A model generated the notes under the pieces. It worked only from the letters and a program-made list of their open reading frames with translations, made no database searches and was not told the DNA's origin. Positions 1-10,880 of a DNA stretch of 64,000 bases are shown piece by piece. Position 1 is the first letter of the stretch; every line of letters starts with the position of its first letter. The stretch is from Zanthoxylum bungeanum (Eukaryota; Streptophyta; Magnoliopsida; Sapindales; Rutaceae): contig SKCR01036108.1 in NCBI GenBank assembly GCA_019454045.1, positions 16,097 to 80,096 of the forward strand, in the 5' to 3' direction. Both the position numbers and the translations under genes were made by a program.

Positions 1-1720
1 TTCAGCCCCAGTCTACAAGCCGATACGGAAAAAGAGGTGCATTGTATCCAGACAGCAGACGTGGTTCCGGATTAGGAGTTGTGATCACTACAAGCCGATT
101 AAATGCGGCTTCAAGACTACCAACTATAAGGCTGAGTATGAAGCCTTGATAGCCGGATTAACACTGCTAAGGGAGTTAGGGGAGAAAAGGGTTGAGGTGA
201 CTTCATATTCTCAATTAGTGGTCAACCAACTCCAAGAATCTTACCAAGCTCACGGATCCCAAATGGTAGCATACGTATCAAAGGTGAAAGAAATCCAATC
301 CGTACTAGAATCTTTCACAATCTCACAAATTTCCAGAACAGAAAACATGCATGCTGACGCCCTAGCTACCCTCGGGTCCACCGTACAAGAGGATAATATT
401 CAGGCCATACCGGTAGTATATCTACAGAGGCCCACCATTGCTAAAGCAGAGGCTGGAGTCGTCGCTTCCATCGACCAAGTCGACTCGTGGATGTTGCCAT
501 TGATCAAGTACTTGGGGGAAGGCACACTACCAACAGATAAGATGCTCGCTCAAAAGATCCAACGACAAGCTGCATGGTTCACACTTTACTATAATCAACT
601 ACTGAGAAGGTCTATTTCTGGACCCTACCTCAAGTGCCTCACTCCCGAAGAAGCACGTTATGTGTTAGCCGAATTACACGAAAGAGAATGTGGAAATCAC
701 TCAAGGGCAATGAGTCTTGCGCGTCGAGCCCATACGGCCGGTATTATTGGCCAATGATGCGAGCTGACGTAGTTGACTATGCTCGTAAGTGTGAGAAATG
801 CAAAAGGTTCGCCCCAGTCTCTCATCTCCTACCAGAGAAACTCAATCCTTTTTTATCCCCTTGGCCATTCATGAAATGAGGAATAGACATCATGAGGAAA
901 CTTCCAGTCACATTGGGACAACGAGTCTACATACTGGCATTGACGGACTACTACTCTAAATGGATCGAAGCAGAAGCCTTCGCGAGGGTAAGGGATAAGG
1001 AAGTGTAGAGCTTCATATGGACGGACATCATCTGTCATTTCGGCCTACCTAGGGAGATCGTTACCGCTAATGGATCCCAATTCATCAGTCATCACTTCCA
1101 AGACTTTTGCAGAAGTTGGGGAATCAAACTAAGCTTCTCTTCCCCGCGCTACCCGCAAGTCAACGGCCAAGCCGAGTCTTCCAATAAAACCATTATGAAT
1201 ACTTTGAAGAAGAGACTGGAGAAAGCAAAAGGGGCCTGGGCAGACGAACTCCCAGGAGTTTTATGGTCGTACCGAACAAGTGTGAGATCTTCTACTGGTG
1301 AAACCTCATTCTCCCTGACCTTTGGTACTGAGGCGTTCATTCCAACTGACTATAATGTCCCATCGCCACGATACCAGTGGATTGACGAGAATACTAATAG
1401 GCAACTCTTGACCAACAGTCTCAACACCATTGACGAACTTAGGGAGAACGCTTCCATACAACTTGCAGCTTACCGATGAGGATGTCCAAACACTTCGATA
1501 AAAATGTGAGGAGTAGAACTTTCAAAGAATGAGATTGGGTCCTACGGAAAGTCTTTCAAAATACTAAGGAAGTTAAAGATGGGAAACTAGCCCTACATGG
1601 GAAGGTCCATACATCATCACGAGAGTTGTAGGTCATGGAGCCTACAAACTGAAAACTGAAGATGGTCAACATATCTATAACAGTTGGAATTTTATTCACC
1701 TCAAGAAGTTCTACAGATAA
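1..1720 (+). pseudogene. Tat-like Ty3/gypsy pol 3' part: RNase H and integrase, broken
   Basis: End of a gypsy polyprotein. The RNase H motif AEYEALIAGL lies at about 130-160, and SQLVVNQ at about 210. The next block, ENMHADALATL, marks the end of RNase H. An integrase zinc-binding segment follows (HERECGNH, then CEKC near 795), then the core (LTDYYSKW near 940, QAESSNKT near 1170), and the frame ends at FIHLKKFYR near 1720. The second RNase H domain with AEYEALIAGL is typical of the Tat/Ogre lineage. The gene is dead: a frameshift near 740, stops near 878, 1006 and 1478, a tyrosine where the SDSQ aspartate is expected, and TANGSQF where TDNGSQF is expected, so the second catalytic Asp of the integrase is lost. 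The 5' part lies outside the window. Confidence 0.9.
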
Positions 1721-2005
1721 TCACGTTTGGTGACTAATGAGTCACCCAAAAAATTGATGTCCTACCACTAAGGGGCGTGCATATCATTTGATTTTTGTTT
1801 TAGTAGTGTTTTCTGTAATTCCACCAAGTTTGATTTTAAATTGGACGCATTATTAACTATTCGACTCCATTCAGATGACAGTATAGGAATGCATTTTCAT
1901 CCAGGCGACAATTGAAAATTTATATTAAGAGTAAAAACATAGTCTAAATATTAAGGCTTTTTAAGCCAATGTTACAAAAATCAGAACAAAGAAGACAAAA
2001 TTAAA

Positions 2006-3111
2006 TCAAGCTTCTCGACCTTCAACAGGCTCAATTGAATCAACTTACTGAGTGATCGGATCAATCTCTACAGGTTGCTATAGTCCGAACTCTTCCAAGG
2101 CAGCCTTAGCAACTTTATCAACCGGGCCGTCGACGGTCGAGACATCTTCAATCGACTCAATTACGGCCCCTTCAGTCTCCTCAACTGCAGCAACTTCTTT
2201 GGAACTGACTTATGGCCCTCCTTCTGCTTCGGTGTCCTCAATCAACAAAGAGAGACCAGCCTCCAACCTCTCCCCCAGTGTAATCCATTTTTTGGGATCC
2301 CAATTGTTGTGTTCCCATGATAAGTACTGCTTCATAAGGGTATACATGTCCTTAACAATGGCTTCCATGGCCACTCCCTCCAATCTATCCAGCAATTCAG
2401 CCTTCTGTCCCTCCAACACATCGACGTTCTCTTTAAAGGCCTCCAATTCAGTCGACGTCACCTCCAATTTGGTTTTCACGGCCTTGGCTTCGTTCTCAGC
2501 TTCTCTTGCCTTCTTCTTGGAATCGTCCAAAACGGCTTTAGCTTCGGCCAGTTCCCTTCGCAGAGCTGCATTCGACTTCTCCATGTCTTTTCACTTCTTC
2601 AGACTGGCTTCCACGTACTTTTGTTGGAAGATGGCACATTCAAGAGTATGCAATAGAAAGATCAGATGTTAGTAGATAAAATAAAAAAGGCATGGATATA
2701 CGCGATAAGTGGCTACCTCGTAGCTTCGGGCGACAACTCTCTTTGCCGTTTCGAGTGGTCCCAATGTTAAGAGTCGACACTCGTCCTCCTCTAGCAATAG
2801 CCCCTCAGCAAATCCAGACACACTAGATAGGTCTGACATCACAGTTGCACTCCTCAGGATTTTGATGACTACATTCTCTAAATCTTCTTCAGGGTCAACC
2901 AGCTGCTTTCTCTTCTTTGAAGGAAGCCCCGACCCAGCCGACGTCTTACGAGTAACCTCCAATGGAAGAACGGGTGAAGCACCCCTCTTTGGCCGTGGAG
3001 GCTTAGGGACCACTTCGACCTCCTTCCCCTTAGCCTTTTTTCTTTCTCCTTTCGATCATTTCTTCGACCGACGGGATCCTGAATTAACTCGACATCCTCT
3101 CTGCTGAGCAC
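2006..3111 (-). pseudogene. Tat antisense ORF, C-terminal part with coiled coil
   Basis: Lies antisense to pol, between pol and the 3' LTR. Proline/basic segments (PKPPRPKRG, KKRKQL near 2930-3013) are followed by a clear coiled coil at 2584-2210 rich in E, K and A heptads (NAALRREL, AEAKAVLDDSKKKA). An acidic tail then runs to a stop at 2006-2008. Pieces sit in different frames, with stops at about 2209 and in the 2585-2670 gap, so it is degraded or contains an intron. It continues the antisense gene that starts at 4216. Antisense ORFs at this position are known in the Tat/Retand group; their function is not settled. Confidence 0.65.
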
Positions 3112-3463
3112 AAATTTTCTTCAAGAGTTAGAGTCCGCAAAAAGCAAGTTTCCTCGAAGAGGATTCGACACGCCCAAGTAATGAAAAGGAAAGCCAATAT
3201 GTTTTGTCAGGGGCAAGGAGATACCTTCAGGGTAGAACACCTCATTCCACAGTGGGGTCAACCTCAATCTTTTTCCTCTAATACCACCCTCAAATTCCTC
3301 TCAGGTTGCGGAATACTGAACAGAAAATTTATATTTGCAACAACCCCGGGTGTCACGTCGAAGCTGCGATTTCGATTTGAGCCTACAAAAGAAACAATCA
3401 AATGACGAACAGAACATATTGAGACTACAAGAAAATGAAGTAAGTAAGAAAAACACTCACTCG

Positions 3464-4216
3464 TTATATCCCAATATTCAGGGTTCGACCAGACCCAGTC
3501 GACCCAAATACACCCTCTCCTCTCACAAATAAATACATCTTTTTCCATCCCCCTCGATCATTCGTAGTCAACCCAGTGATCAGATGTTCCCTCTTATGTC
3601 GAAGGAACATATGATACCTCTCATTCTCGACTATGTGCTCCTTTAAATAGTATGTATACAAGATATCCTTTACTCTGAATCTAACCCCCAACTCGTACGA
3701 CAAAACCTCAACCGACATCAACACCCTCCATGTGTTTGGCATTAGCTGGGAAGGAGTTATCCCGTAGTGATCTAATACCTCCCATACGAGATTAGGGATA
3801 GGAAACCTAAACCCATCCACGAAGGGGCGCTCGTAAAATCCAACCCACCCAGGAACCTTATAATCTATACGTTCGCTCGACAAAGGCAATCTCACTTGGA
3901 CCGACTCGGGAAAGCGATATTTTATCTTCATCTCCCTCATGGTCTTTTCGGTCACTCGACTAGGTGGATTTTTGGTCAGTATATTGGTCGGCTCGCTTGT
4001 ACTGGGTTGTCCACTCGACTCTGCTGGAATTACTCGTAGTGGTGGCACGTCCTTAGGGATACCTAAAAGGGGTTCAACCGAGGCGACAGTCAGAATATCT
4101 TCATCAACACTAAATCATCCATCATACATCCTATATGGGGAGATAACCCGCAAGGGCGAATCTACATACATCTCCATCAGTGTTTCACTTGAGCTCGAGC
4201 AGCCCTCAGGCGACAT
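3464..4216 (-). pseudogene. Tat antisense ORF, N-terminal part (Transposase_28-like, 'putative gypsy type transposon' domain)
   Basis: Starts with an ATG at 4216-4214 (MSPEGCSSSSETL). One in-frame TGA near 4108 breaks it, and it is open again for 194 codons from 4048. The segment with FPESVQVRLP, GWVGFYERPFVDGFRFPIP and YGITPSQLMPNTWR matches the plant domain PF04195 as I remember it: an aromatic-rich block of about 100 residues, despite the name not a proven transposase. The conserved W-rich continuation (WVDWVWSNPEYW) lies in another frame, so there is a frameshift near 3500. It converges on pol, ending about 290 bp past the pol stop. It is not a host gene. Confidence 0.65.
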
Positions 4217-4599
4217 ATCAAATCACTCTACAAACAACGAATCAACCTAAAACCAATATGACAGAAGATCAAACCCAAAATTCTCACAAACAAAACCCCA
4301 AAAAATCCTTAAACCGTTACAAGATTAAAACTCATATTCTAGCCAAGAACAAGTTGAATCTACCATATGAACAACTTGAAGAATTAAAGAACACAAAGAG
4401 GGATATGAAGAATACCTTGAAACTTGAGGAGAGCGCTCCAACCTTACGACTTGAGAAGAAATTTTACAAATGAAGCAAATAAACCCCCTCAATACTTTAT
4501 ACTCTACCATATTTTGGCGCCTCATTTTCCCGCCAAAAAGGGGCCTCGTTATGAATGCCACATTTATTCGGTTTAAGAAATCAAGGAATGCAAGGCTCT

Positions 4600-5990
4600 T
4601 TCAAAGCCTAATAAGAATTCTGTCGACTGAGTACCTCCTCAATGCTGTCACAAGGGATACCTTATCCAAACGACATATAAAATTAACCTTCTGGTCCAGA
4701 CAACGTGAAGGCTCAGCACGGTTCATCTTCAGGACCAGTTTAGTGGATGGAGAACTTTTGGCCTTCATAAGGTCCAGTCAACGGGAAATTTCCCCAATTG
4801 GCTCATGATTGAGTTAAGCTAAATACTGGGACCTTCTTCAGGTCCAGACGACATGTAGACTCGATTTGGTCCCAATTCGGTACCAAGTGAGTGAATGATC
4901 TTCTGGCCCCCACCGGGTCTAGTCGACGGGAACCTCCCCTTATTGGCTCATGATTAAGTCAAGTTCAATACTAGGACCTTCTTCAGGTCTAGACGACATG
5001 TAGACTCGATTTGGTCCCAATTCGGTACCAAGTGAGTGAATGATCTCCTGGCCCCCAACGGGTCCAGTCAACATGAACCTTCCCTAATTGGCTCATGATT
5101 GAGTCAAGCTCAATACTGGGAACTTCTTCTGGTCCAGACAACATGTAGACTTGACTTGGTCCCAATTTGATACCAAGTGAGTGAATGATCTTCTGGCCCC
5201 CACCGGGTCCAGTCGACGGGAACCTCCCCCAATTGGCTCGTGATTAATTCAAGTTCAAGACTGGGACTTTCTTCAGGTCCAGACGACATGTAGACTCGAT
5301 TTGGTCCCTATTCGGTACCAAGTGAGTGAATGATCTCCTGGCCCCCACCGGGTCCAGTCGACGGGAACCTTCCCCAATTGGCTCATGATTGAGTCAAGTT
5401 CAATACTTGGACCTTCGTCTGGTCTAGACGACATGTAGACTCGATTTGGTCCATATTCGGTACCAAATGAGTGAATGATCTCCTGGCCCCCACCGGGTCC
5501 AGTCGACGGGAACCTTCCCCAATTGGCTCATGATTGAGTCAAGTTCAGACCTAGACCTTCATCTGGTCCGGATGATATGTAGGCTCGACTTGGTTCATAT
5601 TCGGTGCCAGTCAAGTGGCTGAATTACTGGCCGTCATCAGGTCCAGTCGACGGGAACATTCCCCAATTGGCTCATGATTGAATCAAGTTCAATAATTGGG
5701 CCTTCATATGTACCAGACAACATATAGACTCGATTTGGTCATTATTCGGTACCAAAATGAATGAGAGACCTTCTGGCCCACATCGGGTCTAGTCGACAAG
5801 ATCCTTCCCTAATAGGGAATTAGTTGAGTCAAATCGATCCGGCCTTCATCTAGTACCAGACAACATGCAAACTTGGCTAGGTTCCTATTCGTCACCATTC
5901 GAGGGAATGATCTCCCCAGCCATCATCAGGAAAGTTGAAGACCTGAACTAAGCTCGTCCAGGCGACATGAAGGCCCCATAACCCCTTTGA
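4600..5990. repeat. 145-bp tandem repeat array in the Tat 3' non-coding region
   Basis: The motif TGGCCCCCACCGGGTCCAGT recurs with starts of its GGCC at 4760, 4905, 5050, 5195, 5340, 5485, 5629 and 5775. Spacing is therefore 145 bp (144-146 in the last units). Each unit also holds GGCTCATGATTGAGTCAAG, CCAGACGACATGTAGACTC and TTCGGTACCAAGTGAGTGAA. Central copies are nearly identical; the edges at about 4600 and 5800-5990 decay. It lies between the antisense ORF and the LTR, where Tat elements are known to grow satellite-like arrays. Confidence 0.9.
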
Positions 5991-6409
5991 CCAATCGTAT
6001 GGAGTATATCAAGAAACGTCATTTGGTTCTGTAACTGGGACATGTCAAGGCAAGTATAAGACTTGGACGACATTCAATCCAGACATGAAGACTCAACTGG
6101 TCCTCTGACCATTCGTATGGAGAATACCCGGGATCACCATCTGATTTTGTTCACTAGGGACACCCCCTTGACTCATGTCGAGTCAGATTCAAAACTTTTA
6201 CAACACTGTCCAGACGACATTAAAGACACACAATCATGTTTTGGTCCAAACAACGAAGGCACGACACATGTTAAAATCAAAGGGAGTGCTTAGACCTCTA
6301 TTTAACCAACACTCTCGGCGAGTAGATTTACCCATTTTATTTCAGACGACACGACCAATGAGTACTCTCCAAGCCAATGACTCATTGACTTAGAGAGTAG
6401 GGGACAAAC
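5991..6409 (+). other. Tat 3' untranslated region with polypurine tract
   Basis: Divergent remnants of the 145-bp unit (CCAGACATGAAGACTC, ACGACATT) lead to a purine run at 6391-6404 (TAGAGAGTAGGGG). This is the probable polypurine tract, ending about 6 bp before the LTR. A matching run, TTAGAGAGTAGGG, stands in front of the related LTR at 28233. Confidence 0.5.
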
Positions 6410-6833
6410 TTTACGGGCCAAATTTGGGCTAAGGGCATTTCCGACATTTCACTTCAGGCCCTAAGTCAGATACAACCCAAAACCCCCACCAAACAGGAAC
6501 CAAACAAGACTTGGGCCAAGGCTTGGCCCAATCATCTTATCAGGCCCTTATTTAAAGAAAGATCAACCTCTTGATTTGCCGGCTGCCGAATTAAATGGCA
6601 GAACTGTTACAAGACGCATCCTACGTGAACTAAATGGCAGAACTGTTACAAGACACATCTTACGTGAACTAAATGGCTGAACCGTTACAAGCACCAAAAA
6701 CGTATATCAATTAATACATTTATGAGTCCAACCTTTGATAGCCTATAAAAGGAACCATAGTCTAGAAGAGATGGGGACACAACTCACAGCCTAAAAATAT
6801 TCTCTCTAGAGCTCTCATAATCACAGACCTACT
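6410..6833 (+). mobile_element. Tat-like 3' LTR, 5' portion only
   Basis: Begins just after the purine tract with a sequence alignable to the LTR start at 28233 (GCCAAATTTAGGCTAAGG). It contains a 45-bp direct repeat (AACTAAATGGCAGAACTGTTACAAGACGC-like, near 6590, 6630 and 6670). A plausible TATA box, TATAAAAGGAAC, lies near 6743, with the expected transcribed start (CTCACAGCC) downstream. It is cut at 6833/6834 by the copia LTR starting TGTTGGGTTCC. Confidence 0.55.
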
Positions 6834-9394
6834 TGTTGGGTTCCTAGAAAATGCCAAGGATCTTCTAAGTCATGATTCGTGTGAATACTAAAAGAAGTTG
6901 CGGAAAAACTTACATTGCTCGGTTGGATAGATGTATGAAGTTCAAAACTTTTTGTGTTGTTGAAGACCTCCAAGCTTCTCCTTGTGTTCCAAACTCTTGG
7001 GAATGGTTTCCCTAACACATTGGTTGACTCTTTTTTGTGTTAGCAATGAAGAAAATTTGAAACAAAATTTCTAAGATGGAGAAGCAAGCTCTCGGTAATA
7101 TGGCAAAAGGAGAGAGATGGAGTTTTTATTTTTGTGTTGAGTGTATTTGATTTCAAAAACCAATTACTAAATACCAAAAACCAAATTGGTATTAGTCATT
7201 CCAAATTATTAAAAAATACAAAGTGTGTTGAGCATTTGTTGAGTGAAAACAAGCAAAGCAAGATTTACACTCAACCATCAACAACTTCCATCACTAGTCA
7301 AAAGTGTGATATAAGTCAAGTGGGTCCCACCACTTGTAAATTCCGAATTTACGTCGAACAATCTCAACGCGCAACTTCGCTCGGTCTCGGGTTCGTTTAA
7401 TTCTGAATTAACGAATTTGCCGTTGCAACATTATTATTAAAGTCGCTTACGAATTAATTCTAAATTAATTCGTTCGCCCGAATTAAAATCCAATTTTAAT
7501 TCCGCTTTGAAATCTAATTTCAATTAATATATCGAATATATTATTTAATCGATTAATTCCAAATTAATTGTTCTCTCTCTCTTAATCGAATTTTATCCCA
7601 GATAAATTCTTGTCGTAATTAATCCTAGATTAATTTTCTCTCTCTTAATTAATCCAAGATTAATTCTGCTCGAGTCAAACGTCATCGGTGAATCTTTGGG
7701 AAGCGACCCATGAGATCCCTGGATATGTTGGCAGTAAATCCGGTCGTCGAAATATCTGAACACGTGCGTACCCGGTACCACGTCTTACCAATTTACAATA
7801 CATGGTTGGCTTCTAGCAAAGCATCGTGCCTACCCAATTCTCCAGAAATATTCTTTTAAGGAATACATAATCTATACCATGCGTAGTATACTAAGTATTG
7901 CTTATTGTGATCCAGTATCGGATGTCACATGCTAGGCCTGGGGCAAGAATTGTGTCTGCCCCGTACGAAGCATATATCGGATCACTAGCAACTAGTCTCT
8001 TTAATCAGATAATCATGACCTTGTCATATTATCCTGATAGTTGCAACATATTAGAGTATCAGTTCTGTATCCATGCGTGATCATCATCTCCATATGACTG
8101 AAGTGATACTTCCATCTTGACATCACACCCAATACACTACGATTCTCAATAAACCTAGAAGAGGCGTACACAGAACCTGTTAAAGTCCCGGACGAACAAA
8201 ACCAGAGCGTATTGATTGTCGCAAGTATTAGCGATGCAAGTCTCAGGTTAAGACCAAATACACCTACCCTGATTCGGATTCCTATAGACACATAGCCATA
8301 CTACCAATGAGATTCTGAGGGGTCTATCTAGAGTGAAGCTGTTTCCGTACCATCGGTAAACATAACCTCTTATTACACTTGCATGACTATCCAATACCCA
8401 AATATATGAGAACTATGCCGTTACGCTTCCATAACGCGCACAAGTGTGATACTAGTCTATTCTGCATTATCGATGTCCAGTCTCGATAATACTATGACTA
8501 TAGATATTTAATGATTAAACCTTAGTGGATTGATACTGTCTCATATCTTATTAATCTAGAACTAATCATAAGGACTTTTATCATTTATATATTCAAGTAA
8601 TCTAATTACAAAATGATAAAATGGCAATTTCCTTTGTCACTGACCGGAGCGTAATCACACGCGTATAACGCAGGCGCACGTATCGTTCAAGTAGTATAAA
8701 AAGTATCGATCCCACGAGGACTTAATACCTAATCTATTAATTTAATGAGGTCAAAGGATTACTAGTATCTAACAGGTTGATTGATTGATTTGAAATGGTG
8801 ATGATTTTAAATTTAAAAACAAGTAAATAAAATTGCATGAAAGTAGGTTTAAGAAAATTCAATATTAGGAAACTATATAGGGTTGTTAATCTTTCCAATA
8901 TCTTTTAAAAGATGAAGTGGTTATTTCATGTTTGTGTAATAAATCGGTTTACTAACCTGGAACACTAAATTATGCAAAAGCCTCTATCGATGGTCAGACG
9001 CAAATACCCAGTATAACCCAATTGAACCATATGTCTATGTCAACCAAATTACCTGGATTCATTAAGTTTAAGTTCCAATTATGGCTACCCCCGCCCGACA
9101 GGTATATGTCTATCCTGTAAGGAAATCTATTAAAGGGTTATCTATCCTCAAGGAAGATCGTGGGCTATTAAGTCTAAGGCTGAAACCTAAAATTCCTTTG
9201 TCAAGTTTATTTTAGATTACCAGATCAATCTTATTAGTGGCCAATTAACAAGACGCATTAAGCTTAAGACTTAATAAGTAAACATTTAAATTACCCAAAC
9301 TATAAAATAACCCCTTATAAACTGGTGATATTGGACTTCATCATAACCCTAGATAACTGGTTTAGTTACGACACATATTTACAGGTAGTAAAAA

Positions 9395-9655
9395 CTTAAA
9401 TAAAATAAAAGACATAAAGTAAATGCTGAAAGTAAATTGCTGAAAAGTAAATGACGGAAAGTAAATGCTGAAATTAAATACTGAAAATTAAATGCTGAAA
9501 AGTAAATGCTGAATAGTAAATGCTGAAAGTAAATTGTTGAAAAGTAAATGTTGAAAGTAAATTGCTGAAAAGTAAATTGCTGAAAAGTAAATGCTGAAAG
9601 TAAATTGCTGAAAAGTAAATAAAGTAAAAGTACAATAAAAGAAAATGCTGAGGTA
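9395..9655. repeat. AGTAAATGCTGAAA minisatellite in the Athila solo LTR
   Basis: A run of 13-17 bp units of the type AAGTAAATGCTGAA / AAGTAAATTGCTGAAA fills about 260 bp. A shorter patch follows near 9980-10100. The related LTRs at about 18300-18400 and 45535-45590 have only a few such units, so the array expanded in this copy. An apparent reading frame here is only the repeat. Confidence 0.85.
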
Positions 9656-9714
9656 AAAGGATCCATTTTTATTACTTCTATTTTAGATATCTCCCTTAAT
9701 ATAATATATTAACT

Positions 9715-9890
9715 TTGCATGATAATTACCAACCAGCCATATAGGCGGTATCCAGATTAAGTCAAATTAATAATTAATTGCCAACCGACCAATCAGGCGA
9801 TATCCAGTTTAGTCAGGTTAAAACCAATTTAAATAATTACCAACCGACCAATATGGCGGTATCCTCGTTAAGTCAGGTTTTAACTAGTTT
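9715..9890. repeat. About 60-bp imperfect repeats in the Athila LTR
   Basis: Three copies of a unit containing ACCAACCGACCAATATGGCGGTATCC followed by TTAAGTCAGGTT. The same unit occurs four to five times at about 18010-18220 (reverse orientation) and 45665-45880. Copy number differs between LTR copies. Confidence 0.75.
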
Positions 9891-10880
9891 ATATATTATA
9901 ATTAATGGAGATTAATCTAAATAATAGTAATAAAAGTTTTACCTATTACCCCAGCAAAGGGGAGTTACCTCCTCATTACTGAAAAGTAAAAACTGAAAAT
10001 TAAAGAAAGAAAAGTATTGTGCGTAAAAGTAAATTGCTGAAAGTAAAAACTGAAAAGTAAAGAAAAGAAAGTGCGAAAGCGGAAATTAATTACTGAAAGC
10101 TGTAAATAAACAAACAAGATACAATTTTCTTAGTATTCTTATGGAATTCCTTAGAAGAACGTGTGAATTTACAAATGAAATGGCTTGGTATTTATAGGCA
10201 AAATTTTCCTCCATCAAATCATCCACCAAATCCATTATTAATTGCTCCACTAATTGCTCCACCAAATCCATTATTATTGCTCCACTAATTGCTTATCATG
10301 TTTGGTGGTGATTTGATAATTTTTATTATTTATTTATTAATTTATTTTTTTGCTTTGAAAATGATTGAAAATGACTTTAATAATTACACACAACACACTT
10401 CTTGATGGTTCATCGATTTCGGGCATGAAATATTCAGAATTCGAAATTATTCTGTGTTTTAAAGTTGTATATCTTTGAGTCTTCTTTAATCTGGAACTTG
10501 AATCAGCTCAATCCGATATCGGAGTAAAAGGTTATGCCCAAAATACGATAGATGCGCAAAATTGGAATTTCCAAAACTACACTTGGTTAAAACGCCCTTT
10601 CAAGTTTCCAATCTCCAAATTAATATGTCAAGTCCAATTTTTGCCCTTATTTGACCCAAATTTCGTCCTAAATGATTTCATTGTGTCCCAATATTATTTT
10701 ATCTGTAAAATAAACTAAAACACATCAAAACATTCATCAAACCCGAGAAACTAAACAAAATATTAAGTAAAAGGGGCGGTAAATATTGATATATTTTCCG
10801 CTCATCAGTCACATAGTTAATTTGCAAAAACCACAATGTCTTTTACTAATAGTGATGTTATGGGTCATAATTGTCCAACA

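Larger units (their letters stand above)
8641..10807 (-). mobile_element. Athila-type solo LTR inside the copia A LTR
   Basis: Starts TGACCGG, ends CTCATCA, and is flanked by the perfect 5-bp target duplication GTCAC (8636-8640 and 10808-10812). It is 2,167 bp long with no internal region, so it arose by LTR-LTR recombination. It matches the LTRs at 17028-19113 (opposite strand) and 44766-46830 (same strand): for example the CACACGCGTATAACG end, the CCCGCCCGACAGGTATATG block, and the repeats around ACCAACCGACCAAT. It lacks the CG-rich and G-box section those two carry. Confidence 0.9.
6834..10880 (-). mobile_element. Copia element A, 3' LTR (split by a solo LTR)
   Basis: Bounded by TGTTGG at 6834 and CCAACA at 10880, the short inverted ends typical of copia LTRs. 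The element reads on the minus strand. Its other LTR starts at 16668 with nearly the same first 360 bp. Without the insertion at 8641-10807 and one copy of its target duplication, the LTR is about 1.88 kb, close to its relatives at 22033-24081 and 38063-39920. The minus-strand sequence just outside 10881 (GGCCAAGTTGGAGAT) is the polypurine tract. Confidence 0.85.

Noticed and set aside
4600..5990. Regular repeats as a CRISPR-like array
   Set aside because: The whole 145-bp unit repeats with no unique spacers, in a plant retrotransposon context.
9379..9666. 95-codon minus-strand frame rich in FQQFTF-type repeats
   Set aside because: It is the translation of the AGTAAATGCTGAAA minisatellite.
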